Assembly (NCBI GenBank): GCA_009827225.1
Contig: WUAI01000022.1
Coordinates: forward strand, 1-52,185
Source: Flavobacteriaceae bacterium
GTDB lineage: Bacteria > Bacteroidota > Bacteroidia > Flavobacteriales > Flavobacteriaceae
Direction of reading: 5' to 3'
DNA length: 52,185 bases
Shown: piece after piece, positions 16,463 through 25,241 of the stretch
How positions within the stretch are numbered: the stretch's first letter is position 1
Layout: each line of letters begins with the position of its first letter
Translations under genes and position numbers: made by a program
The notes under the pieces: model-generated
What the model was told of the DNA's origin: nothing
Database searches by the model: none
Seen by the model: the letters and a program-made list of their open reading frames with translations, nothing else

Positions 16463-19400
16463 TTAATCCTTTTTAAGGAATTCTTCCTTTGGTTTTACTG
16501 CTGGTTTATCGATATCATTCTTTTCAAGGAAATTCATAAACTTCTTTCCTTCTTTTGCCATAATGGCCGCATATCGATCTTTTTCTTTACTGAACTCCTC
16601 GGAAATAAGCTCAAAATTACGCTTACGGGCATCTGAAACTCGATCGTAGCTTCCTGCTACGCTCGAATAAAGATCTCCCATCCGCTCTCTTAATTCCGGC
16701 TCTGCGGAAGCGACATAGTTATCTCCTGTAGTAATCACAAGGTCTTCTCGCAGTCCTTCCAGGGCGTCCCATAATTTCTGTGCGGATTTCTTTCCTTTAG
16801 GATGATCTTGAATCACCGCTTTGGCTTTAGCTTGTGTTTCACCTATCTCATAGACCATATAAGCCAGATCCTCTACCATGTCGAACAAGGTTTTAGTAAG
16901 TGCTTCCTGCTCCTTGCGCTCTTCCAAAGTGGTGAGTGCAGAATTGTCATATTTCAAATTGATGATATGCTCATAGGTCTTCTTGCCTTTGGTGAGCACG
17001 ATCTTATAATTTCCGGCTGGAACACGCATCGGTGTGAAACCACCAAAAGCGAGCGTCTTTCCTTCAGCCATTTTAGGTGCAGTACTCACAAAATTCCAGT
17101 TTACCACATTAATTCCTTTAGACTTTCCAGGGGTAAGCGTACTTATTTTATTACCGTCCATATCCTGTACTTCCATTTTCATCTTACCAAAAGTGTGTCG
17201 TTTTTTCAGATAATAGATGATTCTTGCCGAAGTGGATTTATTTCTTCCCACGAACTGGGTTTCAGCCCCAAAGCTACCGGCAAACCCACTTTCCTCCACC
17301 ATAGTAAACGGTACAGTTTTAAAGAAATGAACGTCTTTCGCTAATACTTCTTGGTTGAGTTCTCGTAGCGGAGAAATATCATCGATAATGATGACACCAC
17401 GACCATGAGTTCCCATAACGATATCGTTCGTTTTGGCTTGTTGGTCTACAAAATGAACCGCCACGGGAGGCATATTGTTGGTAAACTGAGACCAGTTCTT
17501 TCCTCCATTAATAGTCACATATAGTCCCATTTCTGTTCCAAGGAACAAAAGATCTTCATTGATATAGTCTTCCTGAATGTTTCTCACAAAGGCATTTTCA
17601 TCAATATCATCAGAAACTATGTTCACCCAGGTAGCACCAAAATCGGTTGTCTTTAAAGCGTACGGTTTCATATCTCCACTGGTATGTCCATCGAACACTG
17701 CGTAAGCTGTTCCTTTTCCATGTACACTGGCCTCAATATGATACACCCATGTATTCGCCGGGATTCCAGTAAGATTGGCTGTCACATTGGTCCATGTTTT
17801 TCCTCCATCTCGTGTTACCTGAACATTTCCATCATCTGTTCCTACCCATAAAATATTTTGATCAAGGGGAGATTCTGCAATGGTAAATATGGTGGTATGG
17901 TTTTCAGCGCCACTATTGTCCATTGACAGACCGCCCGATTCAAGCTGATTCTGCTTTGCGGGATCATTAGTGGTAAGGTCCGGAGATATAATGGTCCAGC
18001 TATCACCCATATCATCAGAACGATGCACGAACTGACTTCCCATATAGAATCTATCCGGTATATGAGAACTCACAGCCATAGGCGCGTTCCAATTCCATCG
18101 CAATTTTGGTTTTCCTTTCTCCTGTAGTGGTTGAACGGTCTTTGTCCGGTTTCGGTCTACATCATATCGCCAAACATTTTGGGCCCCTTGCATTTCAGAA
18201 TAAATAATATTCTTGGTGGGATGCTTCAATACACGAAATCCATCACCATATCCCACACTATTCCAGTCACGGGCATTCACACCACCTGGTGAAGAAGATG
18301 GTCCGTACCAACTTCCGTTGTCCTGCAATCCACCATAAACATTATAAGGTTCAGCATCGTCTACACTGATATGATAGAATTGCGATAAGGGAAGGTTTTC
18401 CACAATTTCGAAAGTTGCGCCTCCGTCCCAGGAACGATAGACTCCACCGTCGGTACCCGAATACATAATATCACTATCATTGATATGAAAAGTAACATCG
18501 TGAATATCACTATGCATATTTCCAAGGTTCTTGAAAGTCTTTCCTCCATCCCGGCTAATAGAACCACTGAGTCCGCCTTTTACAACTACGTCAGGGTTTT
18601 TGGGATCAACGGTAATACGTGAAAAGTAGAAAGGACGAACTGTAAGTCCGAAATCATTGTTAAGGTGTTCCCAGTTAGCACCGGCATCTGTGGATTTCCA
18701 AAGTCCGTTCTTAGATTTGTCTTCCGTTTCGAGCACCGCATAAATAACATTGCTATCACTCGGTGCAACGGCAACTGCGATACGACCCAAATCCCCAGGA
18801 GGGAAACCATTGTGAATCTTATTCCAGGAAGCTCCTCCATCTGTTGATTTATACAAGGCGCTATTAGGACCTCCGGAATTGAATCCCCATCCTGATCTTC
18901 TAAATTGCCACATAGAAGCATACAGTATGTTTGGGTTGTTTGGATCCATGATTACATCGGCCGCCCCGGTAGAGGGGCCTATATAAAGGATCTTATTCCA
19001 GGTTTTTCCGCCATCGGTACTTTTATACACACCGCGATCTTCGCTATCACTCCATAGAGCACCCAGCACTCCTACATATATCTCATCGGTATTTTCGGGA
19101 TTTATGATCACACTGGCAATTCGTTCGCTATTTTCAAATCCCGGAATCTCTTTCCAGTTCTTACCTCCATCTGTCGAGCGGTATAATCCGTCACCAATAG
19201 ATACCGAATTTCGTGTCCATGTTTCTCCTGTTCCTACCCAAATTATCTGATCTGGGTTTTTTGGATCAAGGGTTACCACTCCGATGGACTGGGCATAATC
19301 GTCAAAGATTGGATTAAAAGTGGCACCGCCATCATTGGATTTCCAAACACCTCCACCGGCAGTACCGGCGTATATAATTCGTGTGTTAGTGGGGTGCATT

Positions 19401-19555
19401 TCAAGATCGTTGATTCGGCCACTCATAAGCGCAGGACCGATATGCCTGGCTGTCATATCGCCAAACAGTTCTTTTCCTTTTAGTTCTATTTCCTGGGCAG
19501 ACGTCCAAAATGGAAGTAAGGCCAGCGCACCAGCAATGCAAAGTATTTTTTTCAT
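16463..19555 (-). CDS. Large secreted Asp-box beta-propeller (sortilin/VPS10-like) protein
   Basis: A 1030-residue secreted protein with signal peptide (MKKILCIAGALALLPFWTSAQ). Residues about 35-760 hold at least ten Asp boxes of the form S/T-x-D-G-G-x-T/S-W/F (SNDGGATF, STDGGKNW, STDGGKTW, STDGGASW, STDAGANW, SRDGGKTF, SWDGGATF, TRDGGKTW, TTDFGATW, TINGGKNW), i.e. one or two BNR/VPS10-type propellers. The C-terminal 250 residues form a beta domain followed by a helical tail rich in Glu/Lys. Family members in Bacteroidota are often called 'glycosyl hydrolase', but no sialidase catalytic set is evident here; a binding or peptidase-accessory role is equally likely. No T9SS tail is visible. Confidence 0.8.
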   Translation of the reverse strand: MKKILCIAGALALLPFWTSAQEIELKGKELFGDMTARHIGPALMSGRINDLEMHPTNTRIIYAGTAGGGVWKSNDGGATFNPIFDDYAQSIGVVTLDPKNPDQIIWVGTGETWTRNSVSIGDGLYRSTDGGKNWKEIPGFENSERIASVIINPENTDEIYVGVLGALWSDSEDRGVYKSTDGGKTWNKILYIGPSTGAADVIMDPNNPNILYASMWQFRRSGWGFNSGGPNSALYKSTDGGASWNKIHNGFPPGDLGRIAVAVAPSDSNVIYAVLETEDKSKNGLWKSTDAGANWEHLNNDFGLTVRPFYFSRITVDPKNPDVVVKGGLSGSISRDGGKTFKNLGNMHSDIHDVTFHINDSDIMYSGTDGGVYRSWDGGATFEIVENLPLSQFYHISVDDAEPYNVYGGLQDNGSWYGPSSSPGGVNARDWNSVGYGDGFRVLKHPTKNIIYSEMQGAQNVWRYDVDRNRTKTVQPLQEKGKPKLRWNWNAPMAVSSHIPDRFYMGSQFVHRSDDMGDSWTIISPDLTTNDPAKQNQLESGGLSMDNSGAENHTTIFTIAESPLDQNILWVGTDDGNVQVTRDGGKTWTNVTANLTGIPANTWVYHIEASVHGKGTAYAVFDGHTSGDMKPYALKTTDFGATWVNIVSDDIDENAFVRNIQEDYINEDLLFLGTEMGLYVTINGGKNWSQFTNNMPPVAVHFVDQQAKTNDIVMGTHGRGVIIIDDISPLRELNQEVLAKDVHFFKTVPFTMVEESGFAGSFGAETQFVGRNKSTSARIIYYLKKRHTFGKMKMEVQDMDGNKISTLTPGKSKGINVVNWNFVSTAPKMAEGKTLAFGGFTPMRVPAGNYKIVLTKGKKTYEHIINLKYDNSALTTLEERKEQEALTKTLFDMVEDLAYMVYEIGETQAKAKAVIQDHPKGKKSAQKLWDALEGLREDLVITTGDNYVASAEPELRERMGDLYSSVAGSYDRVSDARKRNFELISEEFSKEKDRYAAIMAKEGKKFMNFLEKNDIDKPAVKPKEEFLKKD

Positions 19556-19580
19556 GTTGGAAGTTTTTTAAATACAAAAA

Positions 19581-19601
19581 ATCCCCAAAAGGAATGGGGA
19601 T
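19581..19601 (-). terminator. Intrinsic terminator between LolA-like gene and propeller gene
   Basis: ATCCCCA (19581-19587) and TGGGGAT (19595-19601) with a seven-base loop; on the minus strand the stem is followed by TTTTTTG. It ends the transcript of the gene at 19619-20395 before the propeller gene begins. Confidence 0.85.
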
Positions 19602-19618
19602 CTTTGTTTTATGGTATG

Positions 19619-20395
19619 TTATTTTTTGTCGGTTTCGGCTGCTGGCTCAGGGAAGCTGAACAATGCATCGTCGATTTCGCCATTGACTTCAATTCCGGTC
19701 ATGCTTAGTGTTTGACCTCCTGGCATATCCTTTACACCCTGAGTCATCGAGAATGCAAAGTACAGTCCATCCACCTCTTCATAGTCGCTGTACTTCAGTA
19801 CAATAGTCATTCCTTTGGCAGGACCACTGGTAACGGTGCGTTCTTCCATGATTGGAACAAAATTTTCGGTTTCAAAGTAGAAATACACTGAATTGGGTTG
19901 CTCTACACCATCTACCATATAAGGATCTATATCCAGTTTTAGTTTCATGGTTTCTGTGCCTTCGACAGTTTCAGGACCTACCATTTCAAGAGTGTATCCT
20001 TTTTCTTTGTAGTTCAACAGCGGACTGATAAGGTCTTTCGCTTCCAGTTTATAGTTTGCCGTAGATTCAGCGTCGCTTTTTTCCGCTTCCATGGTCATTT
20101 GATTGGTTCCCCAAAGTGTTTCTCCGTCGAACACATCCTGGTAGAACATCTGACCCTGCACATCTGCCGTTGTAGCAGAACGTCCATCTTTTGTTACGTA
20201 TCTGTCGAATGGAATGACCATTCCGCCGAGGTCTACTTTCCCGGTCCATTTCACAGATTCTACATTTTTCCAGTTATCAAGACCTCCGGTATTTTCAAAA
20301 TAGTTTGAAACGATCTCATCGGCTGTCTGAGCAGTTGCCATAGGGGCTGCCGCCAAGAGCAGTGTTGCAATTAGTAATGATTTAATGGTTTTCAT
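19619..20395 (-). CDS. LolA-like outer-membrane lipoprotein-sorting protein
   Basis: A 258-residue secreted protein with signal peptide (MKTIKSLLIATLLLAAAPMATAQ). The mature part starts TADEIVSNYFENTGGLDNWKNVESVKWTGKVDLGG, the start typical of the Bacteroidota LolA/LolB-fold family (curved half-barrel). It then continues as long beta strands with YKEKGYTLEMVGPETVEGTETMKLKL and YSDYEEVDGLYFAFSM. Such proteins are annotated as outer-membrane lipoprotein-sorting proteins on fold alone; a lipid or hydrophobic ligand is plausible. Own terminator downstream. Confidence 0.75.
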   Translation of the reverse strand: MKTIKSLLIATLLLAAAPMATAQTADEIVSNYFENTGGLDNWKNVESVKWTGKVDLGGMVIPFDRYVTKDGRSATTADVQGQMFYQDVFDGETLWGTNQMTMEAEKSDAESTANYKLEAKDLISPLLNYKEKGYTLEMVGPETVEGTETMKLKLDIDPYMVDGVEQPNSVYFYFETENFVPIMEERTVTSGPAKGMTIVLKYSDYEEVDGLYFAFSMTQGVKDMPGGQTLSMTGIEVNGEIDDALFSFPEPAAETDKK

Positions 20396-20492
20396 GTGAT
20401 GATTTTTGGATTTTATTTAAAAGTAAGACTTGGTACGCACAAAAATGTTACAAAATACCTACACTTTTTTTCTGTCATTGACACCTCGGAAG

Positions 20493-20500
20493 TATCTTTG
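20493..20500 (+). promoter_or_regulatory. Candidate -7 promoter box of thioesterase gene
   Basis: TATCTTTG is an exact match to TAnnTTTG and ends 28 nt before the ATG at 20529. The nearest upstream TTG (20478-20480) is only 12 nt away, shorter than the usual spacing, so the -33 box is uncertain. Confidence 0.5.
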
Positions 20501-20528
20501 CAATCAATACAATCAGAAAGATAGTTTT

Positions 20529-20918
20529 ATGAGATTTCACACGCGTAAATGGATCAAACCTGAAGACCTGAATCCGAACAGTACTTTATTTGGTGGACGC
20601 CTTTTGGAATGGATCGACGAAGAAGCGGCATTATATGCCATTATACAACTTGAGAATTCCCGCACCGTGACCAAATTTATGAGTGAGATCAATTTCCGAA
20701 GCTCCGCTAATAAAGGAGATATCATTGAGATTGGGCTAGAGGTGGTGAAATTTGGTAAAACTTCATTAACACTGGCATGTGAAGTCAGAAATAAAATGAC
20801 CCGTGAGACGATCATCACTATAGACCGAATCATCATGGTGAGCCTTGATGAGCATGGAACCCCTAAACCACATGGTAAAACTCAATTAGAATTCGTAAAA
20901 GATCGATTGAAGGATTGA
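20529..20918 (+). CDS. Acyl-CoA thioesterase (hotdog fold)
   Basis: A 129-residue single hotdog domain. HTRKWIKPEDLNPNSTLFGGRLLEWIDEEAALYA carries the N-terminal strand and the central helix with the catalytic-type Asn/Asp region of the YciA/BFIT acyl-CoA hydrolase group. TVTKFMSEINFRSSANKGDIIEIG and the KTSLTLACEVRNKMTRETI strand follow. It hydrolyses acyl-CoA to free acid and CoA. I place the start at 20529, just after an exact -7 promoter box; the open frame extends 33 codons further upstream but that part does not look like this family. Nearly abuts the convergent MscS gene. Confidence 0.88.
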   Translation: MRFHTRKWIKPEDLNPNSTLFGGRLLEWIDEEAALYAIIQLENSRTVTKFMSEINFRSSANKGDIIEIGLEVVKFGKTSLTLACEVRNKMTRETIITIDRIIMVSLDEHGTPKPHGKTQLEFVKDRLKD

Positions 20919-20919
20919 A

Positions 20920-22173
20920 CTATGAACTGAAATCGGTTCCGGTAGGCAATTCCATCACCTCGAGATCGAAGTAACGCACTGAAGCCAGGACATGATCCAA
21001 AATATCGGCCTGGATGTGTTCATAATTTTCCCACTTTTTATCCTTACTGAAACAATAGATTTCCACCGGGATACCTTTATCCGTAGGTTGCAAATACCTT
21101 ACCATCATGAACATTTCCTTATTGATAGCAGGATTTTCGTGGATGTAAGCACTGAGGTATTTACGGAATACCCCAAGGTTCGTTTGATTTCTTCCGTTGA
21201 TCTCGGCCGACTTATCAGCTTCAATTCTTTGGTTGTGATCGTTGATATCCTTTTGACGATGATCAATGTAATTTTTGATCCGTTGAATACTGCTCAACTT
21301 TTCGAGTTCCTCTTCAGTTAAAAATTTTACAGAAGACTGTTTAATGAATATCGATCGCTTTATCCGGCGGCCATCGCTTTCCTGCATTCCTCGCCAGTTT
21401 TGGAAGGAATCTGAAATAAGGCTATAGGTTGGAATGGTAGTGTAGGTGTTGTCGAAATTCTGAACGCGAACCGTAGCCAGATTGATTTCAGAAACAAATC
21501 CGTCGGCACCATATTTACTGAAGGTAATCCAATCACCGATTCTCACAATATCGTTCACCGAAACCTGAATACTCGCCACGAACCCAAGGATTGTATCCCT
21601 AAAGATCAACAAAAGTGCTGCGGAAACCGCACCCAGGGTGGTCAAACTGATGATCGAATAACCTGTGATGGTATTTACGATAAAGAATACACCAACACCC
21701 CATGCGAAGATCATCAGTACCTGGACATAGCTCTCCAAAGGTTTGTCCTTGAACCTGTCGTTGGTTTGAAGGTAATTCTTAATGGATCTTAGAACACTTC
21801 GGAAAATAAGCACTCCCAGTATTACCGCATATACCTTGAGTACCATAATCGCCAATTTCGAAATAAAAGGATACCCATGAAATAGGTACGGTTCCACGAT
21901 CCACAGGATCAGGAGCGGAATGATATGTGCTACGAATCGCGGAAAATTACTTTTAACAAGATAATTGTCGAAACGCGTTTTAGTTCGATCACTGAAAATA
22001 TTGAAAGAACCAACAATCATCTTGCGCGTGATAAAGTCCACCAGCAAAACAAGGATACCTACACCAATGAGATTTATCCCTGTGCTCACTGCCATAGCGA
22101 TATCAGGATTCATTCCTTGATCAAGGAAATAGCGGTTCAACCATTCAAAGTAATAGGTGAGTATGGAATCCAT
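20920..22173 (-). CDS. Mechanosensitive channel, YbdG-like (MscS family)
   Basis: A 417-residue inner-membrane channel protein. Five hydrophobic helices occupy roughly residues 20-45, 75-95, 105-125, 145-165 and 170-195. The pore-lining helix and start of the beta domain read SAALLLIFRDTILGFVASIQVSVNDIVRIGDWI, followed by the VSEINLATVRVQNFDNTYTTIPTYSLISDSFQNW segment. The SFQNWRGMQESDGRRIKRSI motif and total length are those of the E. coli YbdG group, which gates under osmotic downshock. It is co-transcribed with the DUF3817 gene upstream (TAATG overlap). Confidence 0.9.
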   Translation of the reverse strand: MDSILTYYFEWLNRYFLDQGMNPDIAMAVSTGINLIGVGILVLLVDFITRKMIVGSFNIFSDRTKTRFDNYLVKSNFPRFVAHIIPLLILWIVEPYLFHGYPFISKLAIMVLKVYAVILGVLIFRSVLRSIKNYLQTNDRFKDKPLESYVQVLMIFAWGVGVFFIVNTITGYSIISLTTLGAVSAALLLIFRDTILGFVASIQVSVNDIVRIGDWITFSKYGADGFVSEINLATVRVQNFDNTYTTIPTYSLISDSFQNWRGMQESDGRRIKRSIFIKQSSVKFLTEEELEKLSSIQRIKNYIDHRQKDINDHNQRIEADKSAEINGRNQTNLGVFRKYLSAYIHENPAINKEMFMMVRYLQPTDKGIPVEIYCFSKDKKWENYEHIQADILDHVLASVRYFDLEVMELPTGTDFSS

Positions 22174-22454
22174 TATTTCAGATATTTACGTTCTGCGTAA
22201 AAAGGGCCAAAAGGAAGAACAGAGCAAATGAAAATGACTCCCATTGTTCCCCATGACCAATTCATTCGCTCTTTGAGCAAATATGCTCCCAATATGTACA
22301 GCATGAAAAGTACACCATGGGCCATACCCACAATTCTGACCGCCTCCGGCATATCCCAGATGTATTTTAAAGGCATGGCAATTCCTAACAACAGAAGAAA
22401 TGAGATGGCTTCCATCGTGCTTATTAATCGAAAGTTTTTTACGGAAAGTTCCAA
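22173..22454 (-). CDS. DUF3817 small membrane protein
   Basis: A 93-residue protein with three hydrophobic segments. The order LISTMEAISFLLLLGIAMPLKY, then VRIVGMAHGVLFMLYILGAYLL, then the Pro-rich VLPFGPFYAERKYL end is the DUF3817 pattern. In relatives the helix with MAHG is conserved; function unknown. Its stop overlaps the MscS start by one base, so the two are translationally coupled and may work together in the inner membrane. Confidence 0.85.
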   Translation of the reverse strand: MELSVKNFRLISTMEAISFLLLLGIAMPLKYIWDMPEAVRIVGMAHGVLFMLYILGAYLLKERMNWSWGTMGVIFICSVLPFGPFYAERKYLK

Positions 22455-22515
22455 GATTCAAATTTTGGCGCAAAGATATACCATGTGATTGATTGTAAGC
22501 TATTTTAACATGAAT

Positions 22516-23118
22516 TTAATCACAGGGCAGGGGTTCGTTCTGAATGGGATAGCTGAGATTCTTTCTAAAACTGTAGTGCCACCATTCACTACGTATCGTG
22601 TTGAAGCCATGCGAACGCATACCCTCGATCAATAAATCACGGTTGGCCAGAATTTCTTCTGAAAAGTTCCTGTTGTCGATATGTGCTTCTCTTCCGAAGA
22701 AATCATAATCGGAACCCATTTCCACATAACATCCGTCCAGGGTGACCAGCGTAATATCAACTGCTGCCGCACGATTATGGACCGATCCTTTATCGTAGGG
22801 ATTAGCTACATACGTGGCTCGGGGTACTTTCTTCCACATTTTTTTCTGAACATCCAAAGGCCGATAACAATCATATATCTTGATACGATATCCCTTTTCG
22901 CAAAAGTATTGATTAGCTGCCACCAGAGCATCAGCCACTTCAGGTTGTAACAGGCACACTGCACAGTCGTACAAGATTTCACCGATAAAATTGTTTTCGG
23001 TGGCGTAACGAATCTCGTAGGCGAAAGTATCGTCTAGGTCGGCAACATTGATCAAATTGGTTTGACCCGTTCCGGAGAATGAGACCATCAACAACCAAAA
23101 TGTCCAGTAAATTTTCAT
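22516..23118 (-). CDS. D-alanyl-D-alanine dipeptidase, VanX/DdpX-like (M15D)
   Basis: A 200-residue zinc peptidase with a short signal peptide (cleavage about residue 18, SGTGQ). Zinc ligands and catalytic residues of family M15D are visible: SVHNRAAAVDITL (the SxHxxxxAxD motif, about 113-122) and the catalytic Glu and third ligand His in SEWWHYSF (about 178-183). The Arg in KIYDCYRPLDVQ (about 86) matches the substrate-positioning Arg of VanX. It should cleave D-Ala-D-Ala, here in the periplasm, for cell-wall turnover. There are no vanHA genes nearby, so resistance is not implied. Confidence 0.88.
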   Translation of the reverse strand: MKIYWTFWLLMVSFSGTGQTNLINVADLDDTFAYEIRYATENNFIGEILYDCAVCLLQPEVADALVAANQYFCEKGYRIKIYDCYRPLDVQKKMWKKVPRATYVANPYDKGSVHNRAAAVDITLVTLDGCYVEMGSDYDFFGREAHIDNRNFSEEILANRDLLIEGMRSHGFNTIRSEWWHYSFRKNLSYPIQNEPLPCD

Positions 23119-23185
23119 GACTTTAAAAATAGGAATTATAAGTCGTAGGTTTTACATTAGTAGAGAACTTTCAACTTTTGGAGAT

Positions 23186-23911
23186 ATGGTAAAATTGCAA
23201 GGGAAAGTCGCTTTGATCACCGGCGGAACGAAAGGAATAGGATACGGTATTGCTGAAGCTATGATGGCGCAAGGCATTCATGTGGCCATTACCGGCAGGT
23301 CTGAGGAGACTGCCGAAGCAGCTGCGAAAAGTTTGAATGCTCATGGAAACGATTCAGTGTATGCCATTGGAATTGCAGCGGATGTAAGGGATTTTGAAAG
23401 TATGCGTGATGCTGTGAAGAGGGTCCTTGACGAATTCAAAAAACTGGATGTCGTGATCGCAAATGCGGGATTGGGGCATTTTGCACCGGTTCATGAACTA
23501 AGCCTGCGACAATGGAATGAAACTATAGATACCAATCTTACCGGTGCATTTTACACCTTGAAAGCGGCATTGGGTCAGCTCATAAAGAACAAAGGATACT
23601 ATATTACGATCTCCAGCCTGGCGGGAACAAATTTCTTCGCTAACGGCAGCGCCTATAATGCCAGTAAGTTTGGCCTCACCGGATTTTCACAGGCTGTGAT
23701 GCTTGATTTAAGACACTACGGGGTAAAAGTTAGTACGATTATGCCCGGTAGCGTTTCTACTCATTTCAACGGAAACACTCCAAGCGAGGAACAGGCGTGG
23801 AAGATTCAAATTGAAGATATCGGACAAATAACAATCGATCTATTGCGGATGAATCCTCGAACTTTGCCCAGTAAAATTGAGGTCAGACCGTCAATTCCAC
23901 CGTCCAGATAA
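23186..23911 (+). CDS. Short-chain dehydrogenase/reductase
   Basis: A 241-residue classical SDR. Cofactor motif GGTKGIGYG (TGxxxGxG, about 12-20), structural NAG in VIANAGLG (about 93), catalytic Ser in ITISSLAG (about 143), and YxxxK as YNASK (about 157-161). Residues PGSVSTHF follow. NAD(P)-dependent reduction or oxidation of an alcohol/ketone; the substrate is unknown, and 3-ketoacyl reductases are the nearest-looking group. The start at 23186 gives the family N-terminus VKLQGKVALITGG; the longer frame adds 23 unlikely residues. Confidence 0.88.
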   Translation: MVKLQGKVALITGGTKGIGYGIAEAMMAQGIHVAITGRSEETAEAAAKSLNAHGNDSVYAIGIAADVRDFESMRDAVKRVLDEFKKLDVVIANAGLGHFAPVHELSLRQWNETIDTNLTGAFYTLKAALGQLIKNKGYYITISSLAGTNFFANGSAYNASKFGLTGFSQAVMLDLRHYGVKVSTIMPGSVSTHFNGNTPSEEQAWKIQIEDIGQITIDLLRMNPRTLPSKIEVRPSIPPSR

Positions 23912-23917
23912 TAAAAA

Positions 23918-23948
23918 AAACGGTTCCATCGAAATGAAACCGTTTCAT
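23918..23948. terminator. Bidirectional intrinsic terminator
   Basis: AAACGGTT (23918-23925) and AACCGTTT (23938-23945), with the inner part CCAT/ATG partly pairing in the loop. A run of A precedes and T-rich sequence follows. It separates the SDR and the convergent OmpA gene. Confidence 0.75.
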
Positions 23949-23967
23949 CAAGTGAGCTAAGTATGGA

Positions 23968-24822
23968 TTAGTTTGCACTCAACAATGCCAAAAACTTGTC
24001 AAGATTCGGCAATATCACAATTCTTGTTCTTCTGTTCTTTGATCTGCCTTCCGCAGTTTCATTCTCAGTAAGTGGTTGATAGCTGCTTCTTCCTGCTGCA
24101 ATCAATTTCGCAGGATCTACGTTGAAGTCATCCTGAAGTTTTCTTATCACCGCTGTGGAACGTTCCACGCTTAAATCCCAGTTATCCTTCACATAAGCAC
24201 CCTTCTTGACAGTTTGAGCATCGGTATGCCCTTCAATGAGCACTTCCATAGCAGGTTCGCTGTTGATAACATCAGCCAGGCGTTGCAATAAATTGTTTGC
24301 CTTCGGATTTACTTTGTAGCTTCCAGATTTAAACAAAAGCTTGTCGGATATCGTGATCATTACCACTGTTTCGTCGATATCGATACTGATTTCGTCTTCT
24401 TCACCTTCTTCCACCAAACTGTTGTCAAGATTCTTTTTCAAATTATAAGAAACGATCAGGTTCATGGAATCTTCCAGGGTTCTGGCTTCCGCCAATTCTT
24501 TAGGATCTACTTTGGCCAGGGCCTCTTTCATTTGTTCTTTATCCTTATTGGAGATCACCACGTTCCCATAATTTCTCAAACTTGTGTTTTCCAGCTCAAC
24601 ATTGGCTTCGGTTAAAGAACTGATTTTGGCATTATAACTGGCCACACGTTCTTCAATCTTGGCATATTTAGCTTCAATAGCTTCTTTCTCTACTTGAGTT
24701 TTGGTTAGAGTGGATCGCGTTTCGTTGTATTGGCTTTCCAATTCAACATACCTCTTCTTGGAAACGCAGGAGGATAGGACCACCGCCGCGCCGAGCACGG
24801 TTAGTGCAATAGATTTTTTCAT
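23968..24822 (-). CDS. OmpA-family peptidoglycan-binding lipoprotein
   Basis: A 284-residue lipoprotein: signal peptide with lipobox LSSC (Cys about 19), a coiled-coil region (about 25-95, SQYNETRSTLTKTQVEKEAI and following heptads), then an OmpA_C domain from about 165: DKLLFKSGSYKVNPKANNLL, VLIEGHTDAQTVKKG, WDLSVERSTAVIRKL and the closing TAEGRSKNRRTRIVI. The domain binds diaminopimelate in peptidoglycan and the lipid sits in the outer membrane, so it tethers the two. Start placed at the ATG at 24822; the longer frame would hide the lipobox signal. A 20-bp palindrome lies about 80 nt upstream. Confidence 0.88.
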   Translation of the reverse strand: MKKSIALTVLGAAVVLSSCVSKKRYVELESQYNETRSTLTKTQVEKEAIEAKYAKIEERVASYNAKISSLTEANVELENTSLRNYGNVVISNKDKEQMKEALAKVDPKELAEARTLEDSMNLIVSYNLKKNLDNSLVEEGEEDEISIDIDETVVMITISDKLLFKSGSYKVNPKANNLLQRLADVINSEPAMEVLIEGHTDAQTVKKGAYVKDNWDLSVERSTAVIRKLQDDFNVDPAKLIAAGRSSYQPLTENETAEGRSKNRRTRIVILPNLDKFLALLSAN

Positions 24823-24900
24823 TTTACTAAGTATTAATGGTTTGTCATGCAAAATAACGGTATAAACCTAAATATAATTTACTCAAAAATGCTATAATTT

Positions 24901-24920
24901 TGTTAAGAATATTCTTAACA
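24901..24920. promoter_or_regulatory. 20-bp perfect palindrome between divergent genes
   Basis: TGTTAAGAATATTCTTAACA is perfectly self-complementary with no spacer. It lies 79 nt upstream of the OmpA lipoprotein start (minus) and 113 nt upstream of the small membrane protein at 25034 (plus). Its length, position in a divergent promoter gap and lack of a loop suit a dimeric repressor or activator site rather than a terminator; the binding protein is unknown. Confidence 0.5.
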
Positions 24921-25033
24921 CTTTTTGGCCGTTAATTATTTCTGAAATTTTCGGTTTGAACACAATAATTTATGTTCATTTGGATTTAATGTGTATTTTT
25001 CCGTTCCAAGGCTTTCTGAAATACTAACGATTT

Positions 25034-25207
25034 ATGCAGATACCCAGAGATGTTCCGCATCCCGATACAAATACCCCGGTGGATTTCACTAATCCACTCG
25101 AGATCATTGTATATATCGTTATACCAGTTGCCCTGTTCTTTGCGTATTTCTATTTCCGTAGAAAGTCACACAAGAACCTGAAAGATGATGAACAGCAATC
25201 GGCATAA
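25034..25207 (+). CDS. 57-residue single-pass membrane protein
   Basis: A small gene. The N-terminus is polar and Pro-rich (MQIPRDVPHPDTNTPVDF), followed by one transmembrane helix at about residues 23-41 (EIIVYIVIPVALFFAYFYF) and a basic then acidic tail (RRKSHKNLKDDEQQSA). I recall similarly built small proteins in many Flavobacteriaceae, usually mislabelled 'adenylosuccinate synthetase'; there is no such enzyme domain here. It is followed by a secreted-protein gene 34 nt downstream, probably in one transcript. Confidence 0.75.
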   Translation: MQIPRDVPHPDTNTPVDFTNPLEIIVYIVIPVALFFAYFYFRRKSHKNLKDDEQQSA

Positions 25208-25241
25208 TGTTTGCTCCAATAAATTATACGAAATGCCAGCT

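Noticed and set aside
16802-17344. 180-codon plus-strand open frame
   Set aside because: Lies wholly inside the 1030-residue propeller gene on the other strand; the product lacks domain-like composition and is a shadow.
22516-23118. Vancomycin resistance determinant
   Set aside because: The VanX-like dipeptidase stands alone, with a signal peptide and no VanH/VanA-type ligase; housekeeping wall turnover is more likely.
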